Below, piece by piece: positions 1-7,443 of a stretch of 21,533 nt of DNA. A program made the translations under genes and the position numbers. Origin of the DNA: Collinsella sp. (GTDB lineage Bacteria > Actinomycetota > Coriobacteriia > Coriobacteriales > Coriobacteriaceae). The stretch lies in NCBI GenBank assembly GCA_014871605.1, contig WGSQ01000009.1, positions 1-21,533 on the forward strand, written 5' to 3'. The number at the start of each line of letters is the position of its first letter. Positions within the stretch are counted from its first letter, which is position 1. The notes beneath the pieces were generated by a model, which did not search any database, was not told where the DNA came from, and saw only the letters and a list, made by a program, of their open reading frames with translations.

Positions 1-1
1 C

Positions 2-562
2 ATCAAGGAAGGCGTCGATCCGCGCCCCGAGATCATGGTTCCGCTCGTCTCCATCACGGCCGAGCATGTCCAGCCCCGCGAGGTTATCGAGCGCGTAATC
101 GCTGAGGTTTCCGCCGAGGAGGGCGTCGAGCTCAATATTCCCGTGGGCACGATGCTCGAGCTGCCGCGCGCCTGCATGGTCGCTGACGAGATCGCCCATC
201 ACGCAGACTTCTTCTGCTTTGGCACCAACGACCTCACCCAGACGACCTTCGGCTTCTCCCGCGACGATGCCGAGGCCAAGTTCATCCCGCTGTACATGCA
301 TAAGAAGATCTTGAAGGACAATCCCTTCGAGACCATCGACACGGCAGTACTCGAACTGGTGCGCATGGCTGTCGAGAAGGGCCGCGCCACCAACCCCGAC
401 ATGCACTTTGGCGTGTGCGGCGAGCACGGCGGCGACCCCAAGTCCATCAAGGGCCTGTTTAACGTGGCCGACGTGGACTACGTGTCCTGCTCGCCCTACC
501 GCGTGCCCCTCGCACGCCTGGCTGCCGCTCAGGCCAAGCTCGAGGCCAAGCGTTCTGCCTAA
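2..562 (+). CDS. ppdK: pyruvate phosphate dikinase, C-terminal part (5' truncated by window edge)
   Basis: Pyruvate phosphate dikinase interconverts pyruvate + ATP + Pi and phosphoenolpyruvate + AMP + PPi in the cytosol; anaerobes often run it in glycolysis. The reading frame is open from base 2, so only the last ~186 residues, part of the PEP/pyruvate-binding TIM barrel, are present. Visible family motifs, in order, are GTMLELPRA, FFCFGTNDLTQT, SRDDAEAKF and CGEHGGDP, then YVSCSPYRVPLARLAAAQA at the C-terminus. The Cys codon at 416-418 in CGEHGGDP is the general acid/base residue of the family. PEP synthase and PTS enzyme I share this barrel, but the GTNDLTQT and CGEHGGDP context and the C-terminal ending fit PPDK best. 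The gene is followed by a perfect hairpin and then by the rplS promoter, so it appears transcriptionally separate from what follows. Confidence 0.95.
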   Translation: MKEGVDPRPEIMVPLVSITAEHVQPREVIERVIAEVSAEEGVELNIPVGTMLELPRACMVADEIAHHADFFCFGTNDLTQTTFGFSRDDAEAKFIPLYMHKKILKDNPFETIDTAVLELVRMAVEKGRATNPDMHFGVCGEHGGDPKSIKGLFNVADVDYVSCSPYRVPLARLAAAQAKLEAKRSA

Positions 563-601
563 CGTTTTGGGTTTAGACGCCTAGCGTAGTCCCCTTCATG
601 T

Positions 602-627
602 CGCCCGTCTCATTCGTGAGACGGGCG
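602..627 (+). terminator. perfect 11-bp hairpin after ppdK, probable terminator
   Basis: CGCCCGTCTCA (602-612) pairs perfectly with TGAGACGGGCG (617-627) around a TTCG tetraloop. No U-tract follows directly (the next bases are gttatcatg; T-rich stretches begin about 15 bases later), so termination efficiency is uncertain. The position, 40 bases after the ppdK stop and before the rplS promoter, supports a 3'-end role. Confidence 0.6.
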
Positions 628-673
628 GTTATCATGTGCTGGTTTTGTCTTTTTGTCTGCGTAAAAAATTGTT

Positions 674-702
674 CTTGCAGCAGAAACCCGCGCGTGTATA
701 CT
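674..702 (+). promoter_or_regulatory. probable sigma-A-type promoter of rplS
   Basis: A good -10 box TATACT (697-702) lies 17 bases after a weak -35-like CTTGCA (674-679). The predicted start near 709 would give a leader of about 60 nt before the rplS ATG. The promoter lies between the ppdK hairpin and rplS, where one is expected. The -10 is convincing and the -35 is not. Confidence 0.55.
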
Positions 703-723
703 CGAATACGTTTGTTCAACTAC

Positions 724-764
724 GTGCCGGCCAAGGTGGTACGGCACCTCTAGAAGAGTAAGGA
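724..764 (+). promoter_or_regulatory. structured 5' leader of rplS with hairpin and Shine-Dalgarno
   Basis: GTGCCG (724-729) and CGGCAC (742-747) form a perfect 6-bp stem. The 12-nt loop can add CCA/TGG (731-733 with 737-739). The Shine-Dalgarno AAGGA (760-764) follows, 7 bases before ATG 772. L19 leaders that regulate rplS are known in other bacteria; whether this hairpin is such an element is inference. It may be an ordinary 5'-UTR stem. Confidence 0.4.
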
Positions 765-771
765 ATTGCAC

Positions 772-1113
772 ATGGATTACATCCGCGCAATCGAGCGTCA
801 GCAGATCCGCGAGGACATTCCTCAGGTTCGCGTCGCCGACAACGTCAAGGTTCACTACCGCATTAAGGAAGGCGACCGCGAGCGCATCCAGGTCTTCCAG
901 GGCGACGTCATCCGCATGGCCGGCGCCGGTGCCCGCGAGACCTTCACCGTCCGCAAGATGTCCTTCGGTGTCGGTGTTGAGCGTACCTTCCCGCTTCACA
1001 GCCCCAAGATCGCCAAGCTCGAGGTCGTTCGTCATGGTCGCGTCCGTCGCGCCAAGCTGTACTACCTCCGCGACAAGGTGGGCAAGGCTGCTCGCATCCC
1101 CGAGAAGCGCTAA
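772..1113 (+). CDS. rplS: 50S ribosomal protein L19
   Basis: L19 is a large-subunit protein at the 30S-50S interface. The 113-residue product is of normal family length and is recognisable throughout: [19 protein letters not shown] at the N-terminus, the basic [21 protein letters not shown] segment (SH3-like barrel), the signature [15 protein letters not shown], and the lysine/arginine-rich [21 protein letters not shown] end. ATG 772 is chosen because AAGGA lies 7 bases upstream; an in-frame TTG at 766 would add only Met-His and sits too close to that site. The gene has its own promoter and terminator and appears monocistronic. Neither trmD, which often precedes rplS, nor the lepB that often follows it in Actinobacteria is here. 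Confidence 0.98.
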   Translation: MDYIRAIERQQIREDIPQVRVADNVKVHYRIKEGDRERIQVFQGDVIRMAGAGARETFTVRKMSFGVGVERTFPLHSPKIAKLEVVRHGRVRRAKLYYLRDKVGKAARIPEKR

Positions 1114-1147
1114 GAAGATCGCAGCGTCTGTCCACTCGTTTGGACGT

Positions 1148-1177
1148 AAGGGTCACCTTCGGGTGGCCCTTCTTTTT
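1148..1177 (+). terminator. rho-independent terminator of rplS
   Basis: A 10-bp stem with one G-U pair joins AAGGGTCACC (1148-1157) to GGTGGCCCTT (1162-1171) across a TTCG tetraloop. It is followed by CTTTTT (1172-1177). Confidence 0.92.
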
Positions 1178-1206
1178 ATCTGATTTGCATGCAAGGAGGG
1201 CCTGGT

Positions 1207-1995
1207 ATGGCCAACATGACGAGCTCGGTTTCGGCATCGCAGGTTGCCGGAGAGCTGGCGAGCGCAACGTTTGAGGAGATCCCCGCCCTCGTGGAGCATT
1301 ATCGCGAGGACCCGCGCCAGCAGGTGATCAAGGCTTGCGAGCGTGCTCTTAAGCGCCATGCCAAGGAACTTGCCGAGCGCGAGCGCGTCAATGACATGTA
1401 TGAGCTTATGCATGAGCTTGGCGGCGATGGGGTGGTCGTTGGTGTCGACGAGGTGGGCCGTGGCTCGGTAGCGGGTCCCTTAACCGTGTGTGCCGTGTGC
1501 CTTCCCATGGAGCCGCGCGTCTGGGGCATCAACGATTCCAAAAAGCTCACGCCGGCGCGCCGCGAGCTGCTCTCTGTGAAGATTGCCGAGGTGGCGACGG
1601 CGATTGGTTTTTGCCATATCGCGCCTAAGGATATCGATGAGATGGGTATGGCCCGCGCCATCCGCGTTGCCGTCGCGGGCGCCGTGGCCGATACGGGACT
1701 TGAACCCGACTGCGTCCTCATGGATGGCAACCCCTTGGGCGCCGTTCCCAATGAGCGCGACGTGGTGAAGGGCGATGCCAAGATCGCCTGTATCGCCGCG
1801 GCGTCCATCATGGCAAAGGTCACGCGTGACGAGATGATGGTCGAGTACGACGCCGAGTACCCCGAGTACCATCTGGCCGGATCGAAGGGCTATGCGAGCC
1901 CCGAGCACATCGAGGCCATTCGAAAACATGGACTTTGTCCACTGCATCGTGTGAGCTTTTGCGGAAACTTTCTGCAGACTGAGCGCCTTTTCTAG
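1207..1995 (+). CDS. rnhB: ribonuclease HII
   Basis: RNase HII cleaves RNA in RNA-DNA hybrids and starts removal of single ribonucleotides misincorporated into DNA. The 262-residue product has a ~78-residue charged, helical N-terminal extension, as in B. subtilis-type RnhB, and then the catalytic domain. That domain shows GVDEVGRGSVAGPL (D81, E82), INDSKKLTPARRELL (108-122), LMDGN (D173), KGDAKIACIAAASIMAKV (188-205) and RD (D208). These supply the D-E-D-D metal-binding set. The C-terminus YPEYHLAGSKGYASPEH is also characteristic. ATG 1207 is preceded by a strong AAGGAGGG (1193-1200) at 6 bases; the in-frame ATG at 1189 lies upstream of that site and is rejected. The gene sits between two terminators; its own promoter was not identified, so read-through from rplS is possible. 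Confidence 0.97.
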   Translation: MANMTSSVSASQVAGELASATFEEIPALVEHYREDPRQQVIKACERALKRHAKELAERERVNDMYELMHELGGDGVVVGVDEVGRGSVAGPLTVCAVCLPMEPRVWGINDSKKLTPARRELLSVKIAEVATAIGFCHIAPKDIDEMGMARAIRVAVAGAVADTGLEPDCVLMDGNPLGAVPNERDVVKGDAKIACIAAASIMAKVTRDEMMVEYDAEYPEYHLAGSKGYASPEHIEAIRKHGLCPLHRVSFCGNFLQTERLF

Positions 1996-2045
1996 GTCAA
2001 TTGTGGAGACAGGGATCTCTAGGGTTTTATAAACCTGCTGGTAGC

Positions 2046-2086
2046 GGGCCGTATGCAACAGCATTGCTGCGTACGGCCCTTTTTTT
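2046..2086 (+). terminator. rho-independent terminator of rnhB
   Basis: GGGCCGTA (2046-2053) pairs with TACGGCCC (2072-2079). The stem is extended internally by CAGC (2059-2062) with GCTG (2066-2069). Seven T residues (2080-2086) follow. Confidence 0.93.
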
Positions 2087-2184
2087 GACGGCATTTGGTC
2101 AGCTTTTGGTTTGCTTCCTGTACTTACCCGCATGAAAGGTGCCCTCATCATCGGGGCAATGCAGTGTGCGGGAAAGGAGACCCC

Positions 2185-2670
2185 ATGAGTGCCGCAAGCA
2201 AAAAGAGCAAGACGCAGCAGCTCAAGGAGCGTTGGGAAAACGGCGAGCTCGACTGCGGGGCGATGACGCCCGAGTTTATCAAGGGACTCAGTCCCCGTGA
2301 GCTGGGCATGCTGGGCGAGCTGATCACCATCGACTACTTTAACGAGCGCGGCTACACCTTGCTGGAGCAGGGTTATCGTTGCACCGAGGGCGAGGCCGAT
2401 CTGGTGCTGCTCGATGAGCTTGACGATGTCGTGGTGATGGCCGAGGTCAAGACCAGGCGCGTCGCCCTGGATTGCACCACGCGGGTCTTTCCCGAGGAGG
2501 CCGTGGATGCCCAAAAGCAGCGTCGGTATCGCCGTATCGCAAGTTGCTATCTCATGGAGCACTATCCGCTCAAGGCGATCCGCTTCGATGCAGTGGGTGT
2601 CACCATTCGCGGCGGGCATATCGCCGAGATCGAGCATCAGTACAACGCGTTCGATTGGCAGGTGTCGTGA
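2185..2670 (+). CDS. yraN: YraN/UPF0102 family nuclease-fold protein
   Basis: This is a member of the UPF0102 (YraN) family, small proteins with a Holliday-junction-resolvase-like restriction-endonuclease fold. Their cellular role is unsettled. The 161-residue product has an extra ~38-residue polar N-terminus and then the family core: LGMLGELITIDYFNERGY (40-57), EGEADLVLLDE (68-78) and AEVKTRR (86-92). D72, E87 and K89 match the PD-(D/E)xK metal-site pattern. ATG 2185 follows AAAGGAG (2173-2179) at 5 bases; the reading frame continues upstream to 2095, but that part has no ribosome binding site and no family similarity. The TGA stop overlaps the comM ATG by one base, indicating translational coupling. 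The rnhB-yraN-comM-dprA order is conserved in many bacteria and suggests a DNA-processing role. Confidence 0.93.
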   Translation: MSAASKKSKTQQLKERWENGELDCGAMTPEFIKGLSPRELGMLGELITIDYFNERGYTLLEQGYRCTEGEADLVLLDELDDVVVMAEVKTRRVALDCTTRVFPEEAVDAQKQRRYRRIASCYLMEHYPLKAIRFDAVGVTIRGGHIAEIEHQYNAFDWQVS

Positions 2671-4193
2671 TGGCGTTCGAGACGTTTGCCGTTCACGCGG
2701 CCTGCATCCGCGGCGTCGAGGCGATTCACGTCACGGTCGAGGTCTCGCTTGCCGGCGGCGTTCCGGGCATTCAGATGCTCGGCATCCCGAGTATGGAGGT
2801 GATGGAGTCACGTGGTCGTATTCGCTGTGCGATGCGCTCGGCCGGCTTTGAGATCCCGCGCTCGGGCATTACGGTCAATCTGGCGCCCGGCGATATTCGC
2901 AAGACCGGTAGCGGCTTTGATCTGCCCATCGCCATCGCGGTTCTAGCGGCCGATGGTCAGATTCCCCGCGACAACCTCGATCGTTGTCTTATCGCCGGCG
3001 AGCTCGGCTTGGACGGCACGGTGCTTCCTGTCAAAGGCGAGGTGGCGTTTCAGCTATTGGCTCGCGACATGGGGCTGTCTTTTATCGCCGGCAGGTCCGA
3101 CCAGCATGTGCCACTCGCGGGCGTAGATTGCGGCTTTATCGACCATCTGTCTCAGCTTGCTCACGGCATGGGCGATGCCGCACGGCACTACTTGGATTCC
3201 GAGGGTGTCGAGGCGACCTTTGAGCCCGAGCTCGACTATGCAGACGTGCTGGGGCAGGAAGTCGCTAAACGCGGCATGGCGCTTGCGGCGGCAGGAGAAC
3301 TCGGCTTGCTCATGATCGGGTCTCCGGGATCGGGCAAGACGATGCTCGCACGCCGTATGACCGGCATCCTGCCCGAGCTTTCCGTTGAGGATCAGCAGGA
3401 GGCACTGTGCATCCATTCGGTTTTGGGTGAGAACATTGATGGCTTGTTGGCGGGGCACCGCCCCTTCCGCAGTCCCCACCACAGTATTTCGACCGCAGGC
3501 CTTATCGGCGGCGGGCGCCCGGTGCACCCGGGTGAGATCAGCCTTGCTCATGGCGGCGTGCTCTTTTTGGACGAGCTTGCCGAGTTTCCCACTGGCGTGC
3601 TGCAGACGCTGCGTCAGCCCATCGAGCGCGGCTACGTGAGGATCGTACGCGTCGACGGGGCCTTTACCTTCCCGTCGCGCTTTCAGCTGCTGGCTGCGAG
3701 CAATCCCTGCCCCTGCGGCTTTTTGGGCGATCGCGAGGTACCGTGTCGCTGCTCGGCGGCGATGGTCGAGCGCTATCGGTCTAAACTGCGCGGTCCCTTG
3801 GCCGACCGTATCGACATGATGATCGATGTGACCCGTCCCGACCCTCAAGTGATTATCGAGGGTGCGGAGGGTATGTCGTCGGCCGAGTTACGTGACTACG
3901 TTGTGCGCGGTCGTGCCTTTCGCGCCTGGCGCGAGTCCCGTATGGACGATGCGGATGCCGAGGCCGAGGATGACGAGACGCGGTCCATTGACGGCGTCGT
4001 TTCGACCTTCGAGCTCGATGATGCTGCCGAGAAATGCGTACTCGGCCTATCCAAACGCACGCATCTCACGGGCCGCGGCATCGTACGCCTGGTGCGTATC
4101 GCGCGTACAATCGCTGACGTCGCCGAGAGCGAGCAAGTGACGCAGGACCACGTGCTCGAGGCGGCGATGTACCAGGGAAGGAGGGACCAATGA
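2670..4193 (+). CDS. comM: ComM/YifB family Mg-chelatase-like AAA+ ATPase
   Basis: This AAA+ ATPase belongs to the YifB/ComM family. In naturally transformable bacteria ComM is a hexameric helicase that drives branch migration during uptake of homologous DNA; in other species the role is unknown. The 507-residue length is typical. The N-terminal ChlI-like domain includes GIQMLGIPSMEVMESRGRIR and ITVNLAPGDIRKTGSGFDLP. The ATPase has Walker A GSPGSGKT (217-224) and Walker B LFLDELAEF (D301, E302). A family motif NPCPCGFLG with two further Cys follows, and the C-terminal domain ends near GRGIVRLVRIARTIADV. ATG 2670 overlaps the yraN TGA. The frame is open further upstream, but that part is the shadow of yraN. 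The gene ends in a 4-base ATGA overlap with dprA. Confidence 0.95.
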   Translation: MAFETFAVHAACIRGVEAIHVTVEVSLAGGVPGIQMLGIPSMEVMESRGRIRCAMRSAGFEIPRSGITVNLAPGDIRKTGSGFDLPIAIAVLAADGQIPRDNLDRCLIAGELGLDGTVLPVKGEVAFQLLARDMGLSFIAGRSDQHVPLAGVDCGFIDHLSQLAHGMGDAARHYLDSEGVEATFEPELDYADVLGQEVAKRGMALAAAGELGLLMIGSPGSGKTMLARRMTGILPELSVEDQQEALCIHSVLGENIDGLLAGHRPFRSPHHSISTAGLIGGGRPVHPGEISLAHGGVLFLDELAEFPTGVLQTLRQPIERGYVRIVRVDGAFTFPSRFQLLAASNPCPCGFLGDREVPCRCSAAMVERYRSKLRGPLADRIDMMIDVTRPDPQVIIEGAEGMSSAELRDYVVRGRAFRAWRESRMDDADAEAEDDETRSIDGVVSTFELDDAAEKCVLGLSKRTHLTGRGIVRLVRIARTIADVAESEQVTQDHVLEAAMYQGRRDQ

Positions 4194-5125
4194 TAGCTGA
4201 GGGGACCTTCGAGCTGCATCCAGGTGATGCGTTGTATCCCGAGAGCGTTTTGGAGCTATCTGATGTACCCCAGACGCTCTATGTGCGCGGCAACCCCGAG
4301 GTGCTTTCGACGCCCGCGCTCTCCATCATCGGCGCGCGCAAGGCCTCGCCGTATGGCCTTGCCGTGGCAGAGCTTGCGGCGAAGGTGGCGGTTGATGCGG
4401 GAGTGACGGTAGTTTCGGGCGGCGCGGTCGGTTGTGACCAGGCCTCGGGTTGGGCTGCGGTCAACGCCGGCGGCAAACACGTCGTGGTGCTGGGGACGGG
4501 CGCCGACGTGGTCTACCCGCGTTCGAGCGCGGGGCTTATTACTCGCACGCTCGATACGGGTGGCGCGGTCGTGTCGATCTCTCCGTGGGGCATGGGACCG
4601 CGCAAGTTCGCCTTCCCGCGCCGCAATCGCGTGATCGCGGCCCTGTCGCAAGCCCTCTTTGTATCCGAGGCGGGTATGCCTTCTGGGACGTTTTCTACAG
4701 CCGAGGCTGCTATGGATTTGGGGCGCGAACTTCTTGCCGTGCCGGGGTCGATCCTATCGCCCGAGTCGCGTGGCACGAATTACCTCATTGCGAACGGTGC
4801 CTGCTGCATTGTCGACGAGGAGTCCATCGAGATGGCTATCTCTCGCATATACGGCACCCTGCGCTACTCGCGCCCCGATGCTCCCGGCATTGCCGACCTG
4901 AATCCAACACAGCAGACCGTGATGCATGCGCTCATCGCCTCTCCGCTCAAGGTCGACGACATCGCGGCGCTCGTCTCACTCGATGCTGTCGGCGTACTCA
5001 AACTCTTGGGTTCGCTTGAACTCGAGGGCCTTATCGAGCGCATGATGGATGGAAGGTATGCGCCCTCCAAGTTTGCCCTTCACGCCCAGACGCCCTTCGG
5101 TCACAATGGAAAACGTGTCAATTAG
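4190..5125 (+). CDS. dprA: DNA processing protein DprA
   Basis: DprA binds incoming single-stranded DNA and loads RecA on it during natural transformation. The 311-residue product has the extended Rossmann-like domain with LSIIGARKASPYGLAVAEL (44-62), the glycine-rich VSGGAVGCDQAS (75-86), VVVLGTGADVVYP (98-110), FAFPRRNRVIAALS (140-153), SEAGMPSGTFSTAEAA (159-174) and AVPGSILSPESRGTNYLI. A winged-helix C-terminal domain spans about residues 232-300 (LNPTQQTVMHAL ... DGRYAPS). The usual SGLARGID motif is replaced by SGGAVGCDQ. ATG 4190 overlaps the comM stop (ATGA) and has AAGGAGG (4178-4184) at 5 bases. Pairing with comM suggests a transformation or recombination module, but no DNA-uptake genes are in this window. 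Confidence 0.95.
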   Translation: MIAEGTFELHPGDALYPESVLELSDVPQTLYVRGNPEVLSTPALSIIGARKASPYGLAVAELAAKVAVDAGVTVVSGGAVGCDQASGWAAVNAGGKHVVVLGTGADVVYPRSSAGLITRTLDTGGAVVSISPWGMGPRKFAFPRRNRVIAALSQALFVSEAGMPSGTFSTAEAAMDLGRELLAVPGSILSPESRGTNYLIANGACCIVDEESIEMAISRIYGTLRYSRPDAPGIADLNPTQQTVMHALIASPLKVDDIAALVSLDAVGVLKLLGSLELEGLIERMMDGRYAPSKFALHAQTPFGHNGKRVN

Positions 5126-5139
5126 AAAGGTGTTTGCAG

Positions 5140-6477
5140 ATGCAGTTCGATCAGGTGACGGTTATCGGTGGCGGTCTGGCGGGTTCGGAATGCGCGATCC
5201 AGCTGGCAGACCGCGGGTTTGCCGTAAAGCTGTGCGAGATGCGCCCCCAGGTGAGCTCCCCGGCTCACCATACCGATCACCTGGCAGAGCTCGTCTGCTC
5301 CAATTCGTTTAAGTCGACCCGTCCGGATTCCGCGGCTGGTTTGCTGAAGGCCGAGCTTGAGCGCATGGGTTCAGTCCTGCTCGACTGCGCCCATCGCGCT
5401 GCTGTTCCCGCTGGTGGCGCCCTGGCGGTCGACCGTGTTACATTCTCCGAGCTCGTCGAGGCTGAGGTTGCCGCCCGCCCCAATATCGAGGTCGTTCACG
5501 GCGAGGTCACCCAGATCCCCGAGGGCCACGTGGTCATTGCCGCGGGCCCGCTGTGTTCACCGGCGCTGAGCGAAGAGGTCATGAAGCTCGTCGGTGGCGA
5601 CGCCCTTGCGTTCTTCGATGCCGCGGCGCCGATCGTCGATGCCTCCACGCTCGATATGGACGTGCTGTTTTCGCAGTCGCGCTACGAGGAGCAGGGGAGC
5701 GGCGACTATCTCAACGCTCCGCTCAACAAGGAGGAGTACGAGGCCTTTATCGAGGCGCTCACCACGGCCGACCGCGTGGTGCTCAAGGACTTTGAGGGCG
5801 GCGATCTGTTCCAGGCCTGCCAGCCTGCCGAGGAGGTTGCGCGCACCGGCAAGGACGCCATTCGCTTTGGCGCCATGAAGCCCGTCGGCCTCACCGACCC
5901 GCGTACCGGACGTCGCCCTTGGGCGGCGATTCAGCTGCGTGCCGAGAACAAGGAGAAGACCGCCTATAACCTGGTGGGCTTCCAGACCAACCTGACCTTT
6001 GGCGAGCAGAAGCGCGTCTTCCATATGGTGCCGGGCCTGGAGAACGCTGAGTTCTTCCGCTACGGTGTCATGCACCGCAATACCTTTGTCGACGCCCCGC
6101 ACGTGCTCGATGGCACCTTTGCCGTGCCCGGTACCGGCGTGCGCCTGGCCGGTCAGATCACCGGCACCGAGGGGTACATGGAAGCCGTGGCGACCGGTCT
6201 GCTCGCGGCGCTCAACACCTATGCAGAGGCTATCGGCGCCGATTCCGTCGAGTTGCCCCGCGTGGGCGCCCTGGGTGCGCTCGTGGGCTATGCGACCGAT
6301 CCTGCCACCGTGGGCTATCAGCCCATGCATGTCAACTTTGGCCTGGTGCCGCCGCTCGAGGACGGTAAGCGCCGCAGCAAGCGCGACCGCTATCAGGCCT
6401 ATGCGGACCGTGCGCTCGAGGCCCTCGATGCCTACTTGGCCACGCGTTCCGACTTGTTTGGAGGCGACCGGTCATAG
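5140..6477 (+). CDS. trmFO: FAD- and folate-dependent tRNA (uracil-54) methyltransferase TrmFO
   Basis: TrmFO makes 5-methyluridine at position 54 of the tRNA T-loop using methylenetetrahydrofolate and FAD, rather than S-adenosylmethionine. The 445-residue product begins with the FAD-binding GGGLAGSE (10-17), followed by KLCEMRP and LVCSNSFKS (C53). Later come FQACQP (C227), FGAMKPVGLTDPRTG, QLRAENKEKTAYNLVGFQ and the second nucleotide-binding region LAGQITGTEGYMEA. C53 and C227 fit the two functionally important Cys positions described for the B. subtilis enzyme. ATG 5140 follows GAAAGG (5125-5130) at 9 bases; an in-frame TTG at 5134 is less well spaced. The 14-base gap after dprA and the TAG stop embedded in the proposed xerC start place it in the same operon. 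The topA gene that separates dprA from trmFO in B. subtilis is absent. Confidence 0.96.
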   Translation: MQFDQVTVIGGGLAGSECAIQLADRGFAVKLCEMRPQVSSPAHHTDHLAELVCSNSFKSTRPDSAAGLLKAELERMGSVLLDCAHRAAVPAGGALAVDRVTFSELVEAEVAARPNIEVVHGEVTQIPEGHVVIAAGPLCSPALSEEVMKLVGGDALAFFDAAAPIVDASTLDMDVLFSQSRYEEQGSGDYLNAPLNKEEYEAFIEALTTADRVVLKDFEGGDLFQACQPAEEVARTGKDAIRFGAMKPVGLTDPRTGRRPWAAIQLRAENKEKTAYNLVGFQTNLTFGEQKRVFHMVPGLENAEFFRYGVMHRNTFVDAPHVLDGTFAVPGTGVRLAGQITGTEGYMEAVATGLLAALNTYAEAIGADSVELPRVGALGALVGYATDPATVGYQPMHVNFGLVPPLEDGKRRSKRDRYQAYADRALEALDAYLATRSDLFGGDRS

Positions 6478-7394
6478 CCTTTGACCTGTACGACACCGTC
6501 GACTCTTTTATCGCCTATATCGCACGCGTTGAGGGGCTTTCTCCCAACACGGTGACGGCCTATGGCTCGAGACTGGAGCGCTTTGCTGCCTGGTGCGAGC
6601 GCGAGGATATTGATGCTTTCGCTGCCGACGTGCGCACCATTCGTCGCTATCTTGCTGAGCTTTCGCGTGAGCAGGTGGCTCCCCGAACGCTTGCGGCGCA
6701 CCTGTCGGCTATCCGATCTCTCTATCGCTGGATGGCTGCCGAGGGGATTGTCGAGGGCGATGCGGTCTCGGCGATCGCGTCACCCAAGCTGCCGCGTGAC
6801 CTGCCGGGCGTCCTTACGACCCAGCAGGTCGAGGCGCTGCTCAAGACGCCTGATACCTCAACACCCGCGGGACTGCGCGATGCGGCGATGCTCGAGTTGC
6901 TCTATGCCTCGGGTGCCCGCATCTCAGAGCTTGCGGCGCTCAATGTGGAATCCATCTCATGGTCCGAGCGCACGCTGCGCCTGTGGGGCAAGGGGAGCAA
7001 GGAGCGTATCGTCCCTCTGTATCGTCGTGCGCTCGATGTGACGCGTCTCTATATTGAAGAGGGGAGGCCGGTGTTGCTCGCTCAGGCAAAGCGCCGTGAC
7101 CCCGCCACCGGGCCGCATCCGCTGCTTATATCGGTGCGCGGCAATCGCATGAGTGCCGCCATGCTCAGGCGGCGGTTCCATACGCTGGCGACGCTCGCCG
7201 GCATTCCGGCCGACATCGCCCCGCATGCGATGCGCCATACCTTTGCGACCGACTTGCTCGAGGGCGGTGCGGACCTGCGCTCGGTTCAAGAGCTGCTGGG
7301 CCATGCGAGCCTGTCCACGACGCAGATTTACACGCATCTCACACCCGATCGGCTCAAACGTGCCGTGGCTCAAGCCCATCCCCGCGGCGAATAG
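6474..7394 (+). CDS. xerC: tyrosine recombinase XerC, apparently starting at ATA
   Basis: XerC-type recombinases resolve chromosome dimers at dif with a partner Xer protein. The catalytic set is complete; counting from the ATA codon it is R149 (GARISEL), K173 (GKGSKER), H251 and R254 (HAMRH), H277 (LLGHASLS) and nucleophile Y286 (IYTHL). The N-terminal SAM-like DNA-binding domain begins with VDSFIAYIARVEGLSPNTV, which lies upstream of the first canonical in-frame start (GTG 6552). From the in-frame TAA at 6366-6368 to 6552 there is no in-frame ATG, GTG or TTG. GGAGG (6460-6464) lies 9 bases before ATA 6474, which overlaps the trmFO TAG as ATAG. The ATA start gives 306 residues, a normal XerC length. 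CTG 6486 is the next non-canonical option but is 21 bases from the ribosome binding site. XerC, XerD or a single-Xer system cannot be told apart from sequence alone; context favours xerC/codV. Confidence 0.9.
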   Translation: MAFDLYDTVDSFIAYIARVEGLSPNTVTAYGSRLERFAAWCEREDIDAFAADVRTIRRYLAELSREQVAPRTLAAHLSAIRSLYRWMAAEGIVEGDAVSAIASPKLPRDLPGVLTTQQVEALLKTPDTSTPAGLRDAAMLELLYASGARISELAALNVESISWSERTLRLWGKGSKERIVPLYRRALDVTRLYIEEGRPVLLAQAKRRDPATGPHPLLISVRGNRMSAAMLRRRFHTLATLAGIPADIAPHAMRHTFATDLLEGGADLRSVQELLGHASLSTTQIYTHLTPDRLKRAVAQAHPRGE

Positions 7395-7443
7395 TGGCTG
7401 GGACGTCCCGCGCCGCACCGAGGTGTGTGGTTTTGATTGCGGG
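7395..7443 (+). other. xerC-rpsB intergenic, upstream part
   Basis: This short stretch precedes the rpsB promoter. It contains the perfect 10-base palindrome GGGACGTCCC (7400-7409) and a weak stem GCAC/GTGT (7415-7418 with 7423-7426) leading to TTTT (7431-7434). The weak stem could be a poor terminator of the yraN-xerC operon. Neither element is convincing alone. Confidence 0.3.

Noticed and set aside
2001..2036. Promoter or regulatory stem (TTGTGG, GGTTT/AAACC) between rnhB and its terminator
   Set aside because: It lies before the rnhB terminator, so it cannot easily serve yraN, and the box spacing and matches are poor.
1480..2637. 385-residue minus-strand frame over rnhB, its terminator and yraN
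   Set aside because: It spans a clear plus-strand terminator and two recognised genes, has no recognisable motif and no ribosome binding site in its direction.
2472..2669. Longer N-terminus for comM beginning inside yraN
   Set aside because: The extra residues are the out-of-frame translation of yraN. The ComM family N-terminus begins at ATG 2670.
6552..7394. xerC starting at GTG 6552
   Set aside because: It would remove about 26 residues of the conserved N-terminal DNA-binding domain, including part of the LSPNTV motif, and has no Shine-Dalgarno. The upstream ATA with GGAGG is preferred.
7400..7409. Perfect palindrome GGGACGTCCC as an operator or dif-like site after xerC
   Set aside because: It is only 10 bases, with no dif-like 28-bp architecture (two 11-bp arms around 6 bases) and no second copy in the window.
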